A stretch of DNA of 64,000 bases from Massilia sp. IC2-278. GTDB taxonomy: Bacteria > Pseudomonadota > Gammaproteobacteria > Burkholderiales > Burkholderiaceae_D. This document shows, one piece after another, positions 1 to 8,667 of the stretch (within the stretch, counting starts at the first letter, position 1; each line of letters starts with the position of its first letter). A model generated the notes under the pieces. That model worked only from the letters and a program-made list of their open reading frames with translations. It was not told where the DNA came from and made no database searches. Location: assembly GCF_020708045.1 (NCBI RefSeq), contig NZ_JAJFES010000002.1, positions 186,001-250,000 of the forward strand, written 5' to 3'. A program made the position numbers and the translations under genes.

Positions 1-1
1 G

Positions 2-397
2 TTCGAAGGCGACGTGAAGCTGAAGTTCAACCTGGCGCCGCCGATGTTCGCGAAGAAGAACGCCAAGGGCGAGCTGGTGAAGCAGGAGTTCGGGTCGTGG
101 ATGTTCGGCGCGTTCAAGCTGCTGGCCAAGCTGAAAGGCCTGCGTGGCGGTGCGTTCGACGTGTTCGGCTACACGGCCGAGCGCAAGATGGAGCGTGCCC
201 TCATCGCGGAATACCGCCAGATGATCGAAGCGCTGCTGGCTTCCTTGACTGCCGCCTCGCATGCCGATGCGGTGGAACTGGCCAGCCTGCCGGAACAGAT
301 CCGCGGCTTCGGTCATGTGAAGGAAGAGGCGGTCGAGACTTTCCGTTTGCGCAAGGCTGAGCTGCTCAGCGGCAACGTCAAAAAACGCGCCGCGTAA
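2..397 (+). CDS. Indolepyruvate ferredoxin oxidoreductase-like protein, C-terminal fragment
   Basis: The frame is open at the left edge, so the gene begins outside the window and only about 131 C-terminal residues are visible. The segment with FNLAPPMFAK, the EFGSWMFGAFKLLAKLKGLRG stretch, FGYTAERKMER and SLPEQIRGFGHVKE resembles the C-terminal region (DUF6537-type) of the large fused indolepyruvate ferredoxin oxidoreductases, which oxidatively decarboxylate aryl-pyruvates from aromatic amino acid breakdown. The catalytic TPP and ferredoxin domains are not in view, so the assignment rests on tail similarity only. It ends at TAA and is followed by a palindromic repeat. Its relation to icmF downstream is unknown, although both fit amino acid catabolism. 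Confidence 0.7.
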   Translation, partial: FEGDVKLKFNLAPPMFAKKNAKGELVKQEFGSWMFGAFKLLAKLKGLRGGAFDVFGYTAERKMERALIAEYRQMIEALLASLTAASHADAVELASLPEQIRGFGHVKEEAVETFRLRKAELLSGNVKKRAA

Positions 398-409
398 ATA
401 TTGATGTCG

Positions 410-497
410 TACCGCGTGGACACAGGTGCCTTGCGTGGCCCGGTCCACCCTACGGAACCCCGCTTTTCGTAGGGTGGACTCCCGAGTCCACGCGGTA
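410..497. repeat. Nested inverted repeat, REP-like element (copy 1)
   Basis: Two perfect 12-bp inverted repeats are nested. The outer arms are TACCGCGTGGAC (410-421) and its complement (486-497). The inner arms are GTCCACCCTACG (443-454) and its complement (468-479). The same two words, with G for A at one position, recur at 38546-38762 in the opposite nesting order. This suggests a dispersed intergenic repeat family. It lies just after the stop of the left-edge gene and could also end transcription or stabilise the 3' end. Confidence 0.75.
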
Positions 498-565
498 TGG
501 CACTGTTGATCATTCGCGCCATCTCCCATATCGCCGAACGCATCAAATCCCCACACCCCGAACTT

Positions 566-583
566 GACGTTAACGTTAACGTC
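566..583. promoter_or_regulatory. LiuR-like palindromic operator upstream of icmF
   Basis: GACGTTAACGTTAACGTC is a perfect 18-bp palindrome located 50 bp before the icmF start. The TTGACG at 564-569 could serve as a -35 element overlapping it. Repeated ACGT/AACGTT cores are typical of sites for LiuR, a MerR-family regulator of branched-chain amino acid and acyl-CoA catabolism in proteobacteria (established family knowledge). IcmF acts on branched acyl-CoA, so the pairing makes sense. The regulator itself is not in the window, so assignment to LiuR is inference. Confidence 0.5.
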
Positions 584-633
584 ATATACCGTACAAATCG
601 ACCCTGTCCGCTTCCGATTCCAGAAGGAACACC

Positions 634-3600
634 ATGAACGACATCACCCCCGCCGCCAAGCTCGACCTGCCTGAACAGCCAAAACTGGCCAACAAGGTGC
701 GCTTCGTTACCGCCGCTTCCCTGTTCGACGGCCATGACGCCTCGATCAACATCATGCGCCGCATCCTGCAGTCGAACGGCGTCGAAGTCATCCACCTCGG
801 CCATAACCGCTCGGTCGACGACGTCGTCACCGCGGCCCTGGCCGAGGACGTGCAAGGCATCGCCATCTCCAGCTACCAGGGCGGCCACGTCGAGTACTTC
901 AAGTACATGATCGACCTGCTGAAACAACGCGGCGGCGCCCACATCAAGGTCTTCGGCGGCGGCGGCGGCGTGATCGTCCCGTCCGAGATCGCCGAACTGC
1001 ACGCCTATGGCGTGACGCGCATCTTCAGCCCGGAAGACGGCCAGCGCATGGGCCTGGTCGGCATGATCCGCTCGATGATCGAAGCCTGCGACATCGACCT
1101 TTCGCCCTACGCGCCGACCAGCATCGACGCGCTCCAGCAGGGCGACATCGCCGCACGCCACCGCCCGCTGGCCCAGCTGATCACCGCGCTGGAAAACGGC
1201 AAGGCCGACCCGGAACTGCGCAAGCAGATCGTCGAAGCCGCCGACAACATGAAAGTGCCGGCGCTGGGCATCACCGGCACCGGCGGCGCCGGCAAGTCCT
1301 CGCTGACCGATGAACTGATCCGCCGCATCCGCCTCGACCAGAACGACCGCCTGAACATCGCGGTGATCTCGATCGATCCGTCGCGCCGCAAGTCCGGCGG
1401 CGCCCTGCTCGGCGACCGCATCCGCATGAACGCCATCAATCCGTGGAACGGGCAAGCGCGCGTCTTCATGCGCTCGCTGGCCACGCGCGAAGCGGGTTCG
1501 GAAATCTCGCACGCGCTGCCGGACGTGATCGCGGCCTGCAAGGTCGCCGGCTTCGATTTGGTGATCGTCGAAACGTCGGGCATTGGACAGGGCGACGCCG
1601 CCATCGTGCCGCACGTCGACGCCTCAATGTACGTGATGACCCCGGAATTCGGCGCCGCCTCGCAGCTGGAGAAAATCGACATGCTCGATTTCGCCGACTT
1701 CATCGCCATCAACAAGTTCGACCGCAAGGGCGCCCAGGACGCGCTGCGCGACGTGGCGAAGCAATACCAGCGCAACCGCGAACTGTGGATGCAAAGCCCG
1801 GACCAGATGCCGGTGTTCGGCACCCAGGCGTCGCGCTTCAATGACGACGGCGTGACCGCCCTGTATCACGGCCTGCTGCCGAAGCTGGCGGAACTCGGCC
1901 TGAAGATCGAAGCCTCGAAACTGGCGGCGCCCGAGCAGAAGCATTCGAGCGGCAAGAACGTGATCGTGCCGCCGGCCCGCGCACGCTACCTGGCCGAGAT
2001 CGCGGACACCGTGCGCGGCTACCATAAGAATACGGCCAAACAGGTGAAGCTGGCACGCGAGCGCCAGCAACTGCGCGAAACCAAGCGCATGCTGGCCGCC
2101 GCGAATCGCGAAGTGGTCCTGGACGACCTGATCACCGAGCGTGAGAACGCGATGGACGGCAACGCGAAAAAGCTGCTGGACATGTGGCCCGACATGCAGG
2201 CCGCCTATGCCGGCGACGACTACGTGGTCAAAATCCGCGACAAGGAAATCCGCACCAAACTGGTGCAGAAAACCCTGTCTGGCACCACCATCCGCAAGGT
2301 CGCGCTGCCGCGTTTCGAAGACCACGGCGAAGTGCTGCGCTTCCTGATGCTGGAAAACGTGCCAGGCTCCTTCCCCTTCACGGCCGGCGTGTTCGCCTTC
2401 AAGCGCGAGGGCGAAGACCCGACCCGCATGTTCGCCGGTGAAGGCGATGCCTTCCGCACCAACAAGCGCTTCAAGCTGGTCTCGACCGGCATGGACGCGA
2501 AGCGCCTGTCGACCGCCTTCGATTCGGTGACGCTGTACGGCGCCGACCCGGCGCTGCGCCCCGACATCTACGGTAAGGTCGGCAACTCGGGCGTCTCGAT
2601 CGCCACCCTGGACGACATGAAGGTGCTGTACGACGGCTTCGACCTGTGCAGCCCGAGCACCTCAGTCTCGATGACCATCAACGGCCCGGCCCCGACCATC
2701 CTGGCGATGTTCATGAACACCGCCATCGACCAGCAGATCGACAAGTTCGTGCTTGACAACGGCCGCCAGCCGACTCAGGACGAAGCCGCGAAGATCAAGG
2801 AATGGGTGCTGGCGAATGTACGCGGCACCGTGCAGGCCGACATCCTGAAGGAAGACCAGGGCCAGAACACCTGCATCTTCAGTACCGAGTTCTCGCTGAA
2901 AGTGATGGGCGACATCCAGGAATATTTCGTGCACCACCAGGTGCGCAACTTCTACTCGGTGTCGATCTCGGGCTACCACATCGCCGAAGCCGGCGCGAAC
3001 CCGATCTCGCAGCTGGCGTTCACGCTGTCGAACGGCTTCACCTTTGTCGAAGCCTACCTGGCGCGCGGCATGCACATCGACGACTTCGCCCCGAACCTGT
3101 CCTTCTTCTTCTCGAACGGCATGGACCCGGAATACACGGTGCTGGGCCGCGTGGCGCGCCGCATCTGGGCCGTATCGATGCGCGACAAGTACGGCGCCAA
3201 CGACCGCTCGCAAAAGCTGAAGTACCACATCCAGACCTCGGGCCGCTCGCTGCACGCGCAGGAGATCGACTTCAACGACATCCGCACCACGCTGCAGGCG
3301 CTGATCGCGATCTACGACAACTGCAACTCGCTGCACACCAACGCCTACGACGAAGCGATCACCACACCGACCGACGAATCCGTGCGGCGCGCACTGGCGA
3401 TCCAACTGATCATCAACCGCGAATGGGGCCTGGCGAAGAACGAGAACCCGAACCAGGGTTCCTTCATCATGGACGAACTGACCGACCTGGTCGAAGAAGC
3501 CGTGCTGCAGGAATTCGAGCGCATCGCCGAACGCGGCGGCGTGCTGGGTGCGATGGAAACCGGCTACCAGCGCGGCAAGATCCAGGAAGAGTCGATGCTG

Positions 3601-3921
3601 TACGAGCACAAGAAGCACGACGGCTCGCTGCCGATCATCGGCGTGAATACCTTCCGCAATCCGAAGGGCGCGGAAGCCCCGGCGACGATCGAGCTGGCGC
3701 GTTCCACCGACGACGAGAAGCAGTCGCAGCTCACGCGCCTGGACGCCTTCCACGCCCGCAATGCGAACGCGGCGCCGGCCGCCCTGGCCGCCCTGCAGCA
3801 GGCCGCGATCGACAACCAGAACGTGTTCGAGAAACTGATGGACGCCGTACGCGTCTGCTCGCTGGGCCAGATCACCACCGCGCTGTTCGAGGTGGGTGGG
3901 CAGTACCGCCGCAACATGTAA
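634..3921 (+). CDS. icmF: Fused isobutyryl-CoA mutase IcmF
   Basis: 1095 residues, the length expected for IcmF, which fuses a B12-binding domain, a MeaB-like GTPase chaperone and the acyl-CoA mutase barrel in one chain. It interconverts isobutyryl-CoA and n-butyryl-CoA (some members pivalyl/isovaleryl-CoA) using adenosylcobalamin. Visible: the cobalamin motif around LFDGHDAS (residues 30-37, H34 the probable lower axial ligand) with a glycine-rich FGGGGGVI loop; a P-loop [11 protein letters not shown] near residues 213-223; and the mutase portion from about residue 530 to the end. The ATG follows an AGAAGGA ribosome site. A LiuR-like palindrome lies upstream and an intrinsic terminator downstream, so it is probably monocistronic. 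Nothing looks truncated. Confidence 0.93.
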   Translation: MNDITPAAKLDLPEQPKLANKVRFVTAASLFDGHDASINIMRRILQSNGVEVIHLGHNRSVDDVVTAALAEDVQGIAISSYQGGHVEYFKYMIDLLKQRGGAHIKVFGGGGGVIVPSEIAELHAYGVTRIFSPEDGQRMGLVGMIRSMIEACDIDLSPYAPTSIDALQQGDIAARHRPLAQLITALENGKADPELRKQIVEAADNMKVPALGITGTGGAGKSSLTDELIRRIRLDQNDRLNIAVISIDPSRRKSGGALLGDRIRMNAINPWNGQARVFMRSLATREAGSEISHALPDVIAACKVAGFDLVIVETSGIGQGDAAIVPHVDASMYVMTPEFGAASQLEKIDMLDFADFIAINKFDRKGAQDALRDVAKQYQRNRELWMQSPDQMPVFGTQASRFNDDGVTALYHGLLPKLAELGLKIEASKLAAPEQKHSSGKNVIVPPARARYLAEIADTVRGYHKNTAKQVKLARERQQLRETKRMLAAANREVVLDDLITERENAMDGNAKKLLDMWPDMQAAYAGDDYVVKIRDKEIRTKLVQKTLSGTTIRKVALPRFEDHGEVLRFLMLENVPGSFPFTAGVFAFKREGEDPTRMFAGEGDAFRTNKRFKLVSTGMDAKRLSTAFDSVTLYGADPALRPDIYGKVGNSGVSIATLDDMKVLYDGFDLCSPSTSVSMTINGPAPTILAMFMNTAIDQQIDKFVLDNGRQPTQDEAAKIKEWVLANVRGTVQADILKEDQGQNTCIFSTEFSLKVMGDIQEYFVHHQVRNFYSVSISGYHIAEAGANPISQLAFTLSNGFTFVEAYLARGMHIDDFAPNLSFFFSNGMDPEYTVLGRVARRIWAVSMRDKYGANDRSQKLKYHIQTSGRSLHAQEIDFNDIRTTLQALIAIYDNCNSLHTNAYDEAITTPTDESVRRALAIQLIINREWGLAKNENPNQGSFIMDELTDLVEEAVLQEFERIAERGGVLGAMETGYQRGKIQEESMLYEHKKHDGSLPIIGVNTFRNPKGAEAPATIELARSTDDEKQSQLTRLDAFHARNANAAPAALAALQQAAIDNQNVFEKLMDAVRVCSLGQITTALFEVGGQYRRNM

Positions 3922-3937
3922 GCCGCGGCGTTGGCGC

Positions 3938-5140
3938 TCAGTCCCCGTGCAAGGTCCCTGCGACCGGCACGGGGATTTTTTTCGCCTGCCGGGGCGGCGC
4001 GGCGATGCTGCGCACCATCAGCTGCGGGATGCCGGGCAGCTTCAGGCCCAGCCCGAACAGCAGGTCGCGCCACAGGCCGTTGCCCTCGGCCTGGAAACAG
4101 GGTGTCAGCGCCTTGCTGAACAGCTGGTAGTTACGCACCGCGCACAGGCGCTCGTCCGAATACAGCGCGCCGCCGTCGATCGCGCCCTGCGCGCCGACCG
4201 CGGTGGCCAGCGCCAGCGCATCCTGCACCGCCAGCGTACTCCCGAGGCCCAGCTGTGGACTCATGGCGTGCGCCGCATCGCCGACCACGCACACCGGCCC
4301 GCTGGCCAGGCGTTTGGCGCGCGCGTGGCGGTAGGTGGCGAGCGCAAACTGGTCGTGACCCACGATCTGCTCGACCACCGGGCTGGACTCGGGCCACAGG
4401 TCCAGCAGTTCAGCCTTCCAGTCCTCGATGGACTGCGCCTGCCAGGCCGCATAGCCGGCGCAGGGCAGGCTCCAGAACAGCGACAGGCGCAGCTTGTCCT
4501 TGATGCGCGCAGTCGGCATCAGCCCATACATCCTGCGCGTGCCGCCGTAGCGCTGCTCCAGCAGTGCCTGGCCGGCCCAATCGGCGACGTCGAACATGGC
4601 CCACAATGCGCCCCATTCATAGACCGTGGACGCCACCGCCAGCCCGACCTGGACCGGCAGCGTGGACGCCGCGCCGTCGGCGATCACCACCAGGTCGAAG
4701 CGCCGGTCTTCATGCGGCGTGACGAGCGCCGCCTGCGCGCCGTGCATCACTACCCGCTCGACCGGGCTGGCATAGCGCAGCTGCACACCAAGGCCCAGCG
4801 CCGCATCGAGCAGCAGCTGGGCCAGGGCCGTGCGGCTCACACCGCGCGCCTCGCCCTGTCCGTAGTCGATATCGACGATGCGCCAGTTGCGCTGGCAGGT
4901 GCCGATCAGGCGCGTGACCGGCACGCTGGCCGCATGGAAGGCGGCGCCGACGCCGAGTGCGTCCAGCGCCGCGATGCCCTGGGGCTGGATCAGGATGCCC
5001 GCGCCCAGCGGCGCCAGCGCGCGGTGCTTCTCGAACACCGTCACCGCATGGCCGGCACGTGCCAGGGCAATGGCCGTAGCCAGCCCCGCGGTTCCGGCGC
5101 CGATGACTCCCACCTCCAGCGAGTTTCCATTTGGCATCAT
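3938..5140 (-). CDS. FAD-dependent (group A) aromatic-type monooxygenase
   Basis: 400 residues, typical for single-component NAD(P)H-dependent flavoprotein hydroxylases of the UbiH/salicylate-hydroxylase/zeaxanthin-epoxidase superfamily. The N-terminal Rossmann motif GVIGAGTAGLATA (G14, G16, G19) binds FAD. The C-terminal GDAAHAMSPQLGLG motif contacts the FAD ribityl/pyrophosphate. The substrate cannot be read from sequence. Two ATGs in tandem (5140 and 5137) give an uncertain start, and no strong ribosome site is seen. The gene is convergent with icmF and divergent from the small gene at 5198, with which it shares a palindromic promoter region. No transmembrane segment is evident, so it is probably cytosolic. 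Confidence 0.82.
   Translation of the reverse strand: MMPNGNSLEVGVIGAGTAGLATAIALARAGHAVTVFEKHRALAPLGAGILIQPQGIAALDALGVGAAFHAASVPVTRLIGTCQRNWRIVDIDYGQGEARGVSRTALAQLLLDAALGLGVQLRYASPVERVVMHGAQAALVTPHEDRRFDLVVIADGAASTLPVQVGLAVASTVYEWGALWAMFDVADWAGQALLEQRYGGTRRMYGLMPTARIKDKLRLSLFWSLPCAGYAAWQAQSIEDWKAELLDLWPESSPVVEQIVGHDQFALATYRHARAKRLASGPVCVVGDAAHAMSPQLGLGSTLAVQDALALATAVGAQGAIDGGALYSDERLCAVRNYQLFSKALTPCFQAEGNGLWRDLLFGLGLKLPGIPQLMVRSIAAPPRQAKKIPVPVAGTLHGD
3943..3982 (+). terminator. Intrinsic terminator of icmF, inside the convergent gene's 3' end
   Basis: The stem CCCCGTGC (3943-3950) pairs with GCACGGGG (3967-3974) and is followed by A and seven T, a standard Rho-independent terminator for the + strand. 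It lies within the last 15 codons of the convergent monooxygenase gene, so the hairpin also encodes part of that protein's C-terminus. Confidence 0.8.
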
Positions 5141-5143
5141 CAG

Positions 5144-5171
5144 GCCATTCTAGTAGATGTTCTAGAATGGC
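5144..5171. promoter_or_regulatory. 10-bp inverted repeat in divergent promoter region
   Basis: GCCATTCTAG (5144-5153) is perfectly mirrored by CTAGAATGGC (5162-5171) with an 8-nt spacer. It begins 3 bp upstream of the monooxygenase start and lies 26 bp before the 5198 gene. The geometry suits a dimeric repressor (TetR/MarR type) acting on one or both genes. No matching regulator gene is adjacent, so the binding protein is unknown. Confidence 0.5.
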
Positions 5172-5197
5172 TCTACCGTTAATGGAGGGAGATTCGC

Positions 5198-5509
5198 ATG
5201 CCGATCAAACCCGAACAACTCGCCGCACTGATGCGCGAAGTCGAGCAGGAAGACCCGATCGATTTCGCCGACCTGCCTTTTGCCGAGGAAGACCTGCGCG
5301 AGCTGGTGGCCGCTCACCTGTGCGAAATGGCCGCGTCGATGGAAAACTTCAGCACCGAAGACCGCCTGATGACCCTGTTAGCGGTGTCGGCCAAGCTGGT
5401 GCTGGAAAACATGGTCCTGCACATACAGCTGCTGCGCCGCCATGGCTTGCCGGTGGGAGAAAACGTCGAAGCCCTGCTCGGCCGCCTGCGCAAGGGCAAC
5501 GCCGGCTAG
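5198..5509 (+). CDS. Hypothetical protein, 103 aa, helical
   Basis: Not recognised. The 103-residue product is predicted to be mainly alpha-helical, with an acidic N-terminal half (repeated E/D around residues 14-31) and a basic C-terminal end. It has no signal peptide, membrane segment or cysteine motif. The start is supported by a strong GGAGGGA ribosome site at 5183-5189, seven to eight bases before the ATG. It is divergent from the flavoprotein monooxygenase and shares a palindromic intergenic region with it, so it may be co-regulated. A role as a small regulatory or adaptor protein is possible but not shown. Confidence 0.7.
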   Translation: MPIKPEQLAALMREVEQEDPIDFADLPFAEEDLRELVAAHLCEMAASMENFSTEDRLMTLLAVSAKLVLENMVLHIQLLRRHGLPVGENVEALLGRLRKGNAG

Positions 5510-5727
5510 GGTTATGCAGCCCTCAAATGCTTCCGCCCTGCAAATAAATATTCCTCCAATTATTCCTCTAGGAAATAACGTTCTCAGAAGAAATCGCGTG
5601 CATGCAACAGCAATAAAAATGTGGGCAGGATTGTGCGGGATACATCCCATTCCTTGAGGTATTATTGTTAGTGAGGAAACTCGTCGCCCGCCTTTCGGAC
5701 GGCACCTGCACAACCCCTGAGGAACCC

Positions 5728-8502
5728 ATGTCCCGTAAAGTCTCCAAGATCACCCTGACCACCGCCGCCCTGACGAGCGCCCTTCTGCTCGGCGCCCTGG
5801 GTGGCTGCAGCCGCGACGAATCCACCGCAACCCTGCTGGCCGAGGCCAAGCAGTACCAGCAGAAAGGCGACAACAAGGCCGCCCTGATCCAGTTGAAGAA
5901 TGCGGTGTCGAAGAGTCCCGAAGATGCCGAAGCGCGCCTGCAGCTGGGCACCCTGTATGTCGAGACTGCCGATCCGGTCTCGGCCGAGAAGGAATTGCGC
6001 AAGGCGGCCAGCCTGGGCGCTCCGGCCGAGCGCGTACTGCCGCAGCTGGCGCGCGCCCTGCAGTCGCAGGGCAAGTTCAAGGAAACGCTGGACGAACTGA
6101 AGCCGGAACTGGTGGCCAAGTCGGCCCCGCTGCTGGCCCTGCGCGGCGACGCCCTGCTGGCCCAGAACCAGCAGGACGAGGCGAAGAAATCGTACGAAGC
6201 GGCGCTGGCCCTGCAGGCGAACAATGGCGCGGCGCTGACCGGCATGGCGCGCCATGCCCTGGTCAACCGCGACGCTGAAGCGGCCGAGCGCTATGCGACC
6301 GAAGCGATCACCAAGGACGCGAACAATGCCGACGTCTGGATGTTCCGCGGCGGCATGCTGCGCGCCACCGGCAAGGGCGACGAAGCCGTCAAGGCCTTCG
6401 ACAAGGTACTGGCCCTGCGCCCGAACGACCGCAACGCGAACGTCGAAAAAGCCTATATCCGCATCGAGCAGGGCAAATACGCCGAAGCGCGCGCCGAGAT
6501 CGAAGCCGGCCGCAAGGCCGCGCCGAACAGCCTGGCCGTGGTCCATGCCCAGGCCCTGGTCGACTACACCGAAGGCAAGTACCCGGCCGCGCGCGAATCG
6601 CTGCAAAAGATCATGAAGAGCGCGCCGGAACACCTGCCGAGCATCCTGCTGGCCGGCGCCGTCGAACTCAACCTGGGCGCCAACGGGGCGGCCGAAAGCC
6701 ACCTGCGCAAATACCTGGCGGCCGACCCGAACAACCTGTATGCGCGCAAGCTGCTGGCCCAGGCCCTGCTCAAGGGCGCGCAGCCGGGCGACGCCGTCGC
6801 CGCGCTGGCCCCGGCCATCGACAGCACCAACGACCCGCAATTGCTGGCCCTGGCCGGCGAGTCCTACATGCAGGCGCGCGACTTCGGCAAGGCCACCGCC
6901 CTGTTCGAAAAGGCCGCCAAGCTGGCGCCCGACGCCGCCGTGGTCCACACCTCGCTCGGCCTGTCGCGCCTGAACCAGGGCGACAGCGCCCAGGCCATCA
7001 ACGAGCTGCAGCGCGCCGCCGAACTCGATCCGAAGTCGCCGCGCGCCCTGACCGCCCTGGTCCAGGCCGAACTCAACCTGAAGCACTACGACAAGGCCCT
7101 GGCCGCGGCCGAGAAGCTGGAGCAGGCCCAGCCCGACAATCCGCAGACCCAGAACCTGAAGGCCTCGGTGCAGCTGGCCAAGGGCGACGTGGCCGCCGCG
7201 CGCGCCGCCTTTGAAAAGGCGCTGCAGCTGCAGCCGACCTTCTTCCCGGCCGCCGCCAACCTGGCCCAGCTCGACCTGCGCGAGAACAAGCCCGACGCCG
7301 CCCGCAAGCGCTTCGAAACCATCCTCGAAAAGGACAAGAAGAACTTCGGCGCGATGGCCGCACTGGCCGACCTGGCCATGCTGCAGCAAAAGCCGGACGA
7401 AGCCACCACCTGGCTGGAAAAGGCGCAAGCCGAGAACCCGGATGCGATTCCCGCCGTGCTGAAGCTGGGCGCGCACTACCTGGGTACCAAGCAGGAGAAA
7501 AAGGCCCTGACCCTGGCGCGCAAGTTCCAGGCCTCGAACCCGTCCAGCGCCGACATGCTCGACCTGCTCGGCCAGGCCCAGCTGGCCAACGACGACGCCC
7601 AGGGCGCACTCGACAGCTACAGCAAGCTGGCCGGCATGATGCCGAAGTCGGCCCTCGCGCAGATGCGCCTGGCCGGCGCCCAGGCGCGCCTGAAGAACGA
7701 CGCCGCGGCCGCCGACGCGCTGAAAAAAGCCGTCGCACTGCAGCCCGATCTGCTGCAGGCGCGCGTGGCCCAGGTGGAACTGGCCATGCGCCGCGGCCGC
7801 CAGGACGAAGCGCTGGCGATGACGCGCGAACTGCAGCAGAAGACCCCGGGTTCGCCGGTCGGCTTCCTGCTCGAAGGCGACCTGCAGCAGACCCTGAAGA
7901 AGCCGGAACTGGCCGTGGCCGCCTACGACAAGGCGCTGGCGATCACCAAGTCGGGCGCGATCATGCTGCGCAGCGCGGAGACCCTGCGCCGGGCCGGCAA
8001 GACCAAGGAAGCGCAGGCGCGCATCGCGGCCTGGGCCAAGCAGAATCCGAACGACGCCTCGGTGCAGATGTACCTGGCCGAGTCGCACATGGCCGAGAAG
8101 CAGTTCAAGCCGGCCATCGCCATCCTCGAGGCCCTGGTCAAGCGTGAGCCGGACAACGGCGCGGCCCTGAACAACCTGGCCTGGGCCTACCAGCAGGACA
8201 AGGACCCGCGCGCCCTGGCCACGGCCGAGCAGGCCTACAAGGCGGCGTCGAACAACGCCGCCGTGATGGATACGCTGGGCTGGATGCTCGTGGAACAGGG
8301 CAATGTCGAACGCGGCCTGCCGCTGCTGCAAAAGGCGGTGGCGGGTGCGCCGGGCGCGCCGGAACTGCGTTATCACCTGGCGGTCGGCCTGCATAAATCG
8401 GGCGACAAGAAATCCGCGCGCAAGGAACTGGAAACCCTGCTGGCCCTGAATCGCCCCTTCCCGCAGCTCGAAGACGCGCGCGCGTTGCTGAAAACGCTAT
8501 AA
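5728..8502 (+). CDS. prsT: XrtA/PEP-CTERM system TPR-repeat lipoprotein PrsT
   Basis: 924 residues when started at ATG 5728, which follows GAGGAA. A longer TTG-initiated frame exists but would bury the signal peptide. The N-terminus is a lipoprotein signal ending in the lipobox LGGC with C27, so the mature protein is probably membrane-anchored. The rest is a long array of tetratricopeptide-like helical repeats rich in Ala, Lys and Glu, as in the PrsT family (TIGR02917 type), which occurs with PrsK/PrsR in exosortase A genomes. It probably acts as a periplasmic scaffold for polysaccharide or PEP-CTERM protein handling; the exact function is not established. A weak GG-N10-GC (sigma-54-like) arrangement lies at 5622-5636. 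Confidence 0.9.
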   Translation: MSRKVSKITLTTAALTSALLLGALGGCSRDESTATLLAEAKQYQQKGDNKAALIQLKNAVSKSPEDAEARLQLGTLYVETADPVSAEKELRKAASLGAPAERVLPQLARALQSQGKFKETLDELKPELVAKSAPLLALRGDALLAQNQQDEAKKSYEAALALQANNGAALTGMARHALVNRDAEAAERYATEAITKDANNADVWMFRGGMLRATGKGDEAVKAFDKVLALRPNDRNANVEKAYIRIEQGKYAEARAEIEAGRKAAPNSLAVVHAQALVDYTEGKYPAARESLQKIMKSAPEHLPSILLAGAVELNLGANGAAESHLRKYLAADPNNLYARKLLAQALLKGAQPGDAVAALAPAIDSTNDPQLLALAGESYMQARDFGKATALFEKAAKLAPDAAVVHTSLGLSRLNQGDSAQAINELQRAAELDPKSPRALTALVQAELNLKHYDKALAAAEKLEQAQPDNPQTQNLKASVQLAKGDVAAARAAFEKALQLQPTFFPAAANLAQLDLRENKPDAARKRFETILEKDKKNFGAMAALADLAMLQQKPDEATTWLEKAQAENPDAIPAVLKLGAHYLGTKQEKKALTLARKFQASNPSSADMLDLLGQAQLANDDAQGALDSYSKLAGMMPKSALAQMRLAGAQARLKNDAAAADALKKAVALQPDLLQARVAQVELAMRRGRQDEALAMTRELQQKTPGSPVGFLLEGDLQQTLKKPELAVAAYDKALAITKSGAIMLRSAETLRRAGKTKEAQARIAAWAKQNPNDASVQMYLAESHMAEKQFKPAIAILEALVKREPDNGAALNNLAWAYQQDKDPRALATAEQAYKAASNNAAVMDTLGWMLVEQGNVERGLPLLQKAVAGAPGAPELRYHLAVGLHKSGDKKSARKELETLLALNRPFPQLEDARALLKTL

Positions 8503-8513
8503 CGTTCTACTAT
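8485..8513 (+). promoter_or_regulatory. Possible sigma-70 promoter for the 8.7-11.5 kb operon
   Basis: TTGCTG (8485-8490), a 17-nt spacer and TACTAT (8508-8513) form a plausible -35/-10 pair overlapping the end of prsT. It could start an mRNA with a leader of about 150 nt before the synthase gene. This is only a pattern match. Confidence 0.3.
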
Positions 8514-8571
8514 CTGACCATACTAAAAAAGCCACACAGGCAATTCGATAAATGGATGGATAGGGGTGCGT

Positions 8572-8608
8572 CGCGCCAGGTGTTCCGGACCACGGAAAGC
8601 CTGGCGCG
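8572..8608 (+). other. Stable stem-loop in leader before N-acyl amino acid synthase gene
   Basis: CGCGCCAGG (8572-8580) pairs with CCTGGCGCG (8600-8608). Inside, TTCCG (8583-8587) pairs with CGGAA (8593-8597) around a GACCA loop. There is no T-tract after it, so it is not a classical terminator. It begins about 95 nt before the synthase start and could be a leader RNA element or a processing or stability structure between prsT and the next operon. Confidence 0.5.
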
Positions 8609-8667
8609 TACGTCGAAAACGGGGTGCCGCCGCATGCTGGCGGCGCCGCAAAACGAGGTGTCCGGCG

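Noticed and set aside
5622-5636. Sigma-54-like TGGGCAGGATTGTGC upstream of prsT.
   Set aside because: It keeps GG-N10-GC but misses most other consensus bases. Kept only as a remark.
8521-8610. Possible c-di-GMP (GEMM-type) riboswitch upstream of the acyl synthase, suggested by CACACAGGCAA and a GC stem.
   Set aside because: The conserved GAAA and GGGACGCAAAGCC parts are missing; only short words agree.
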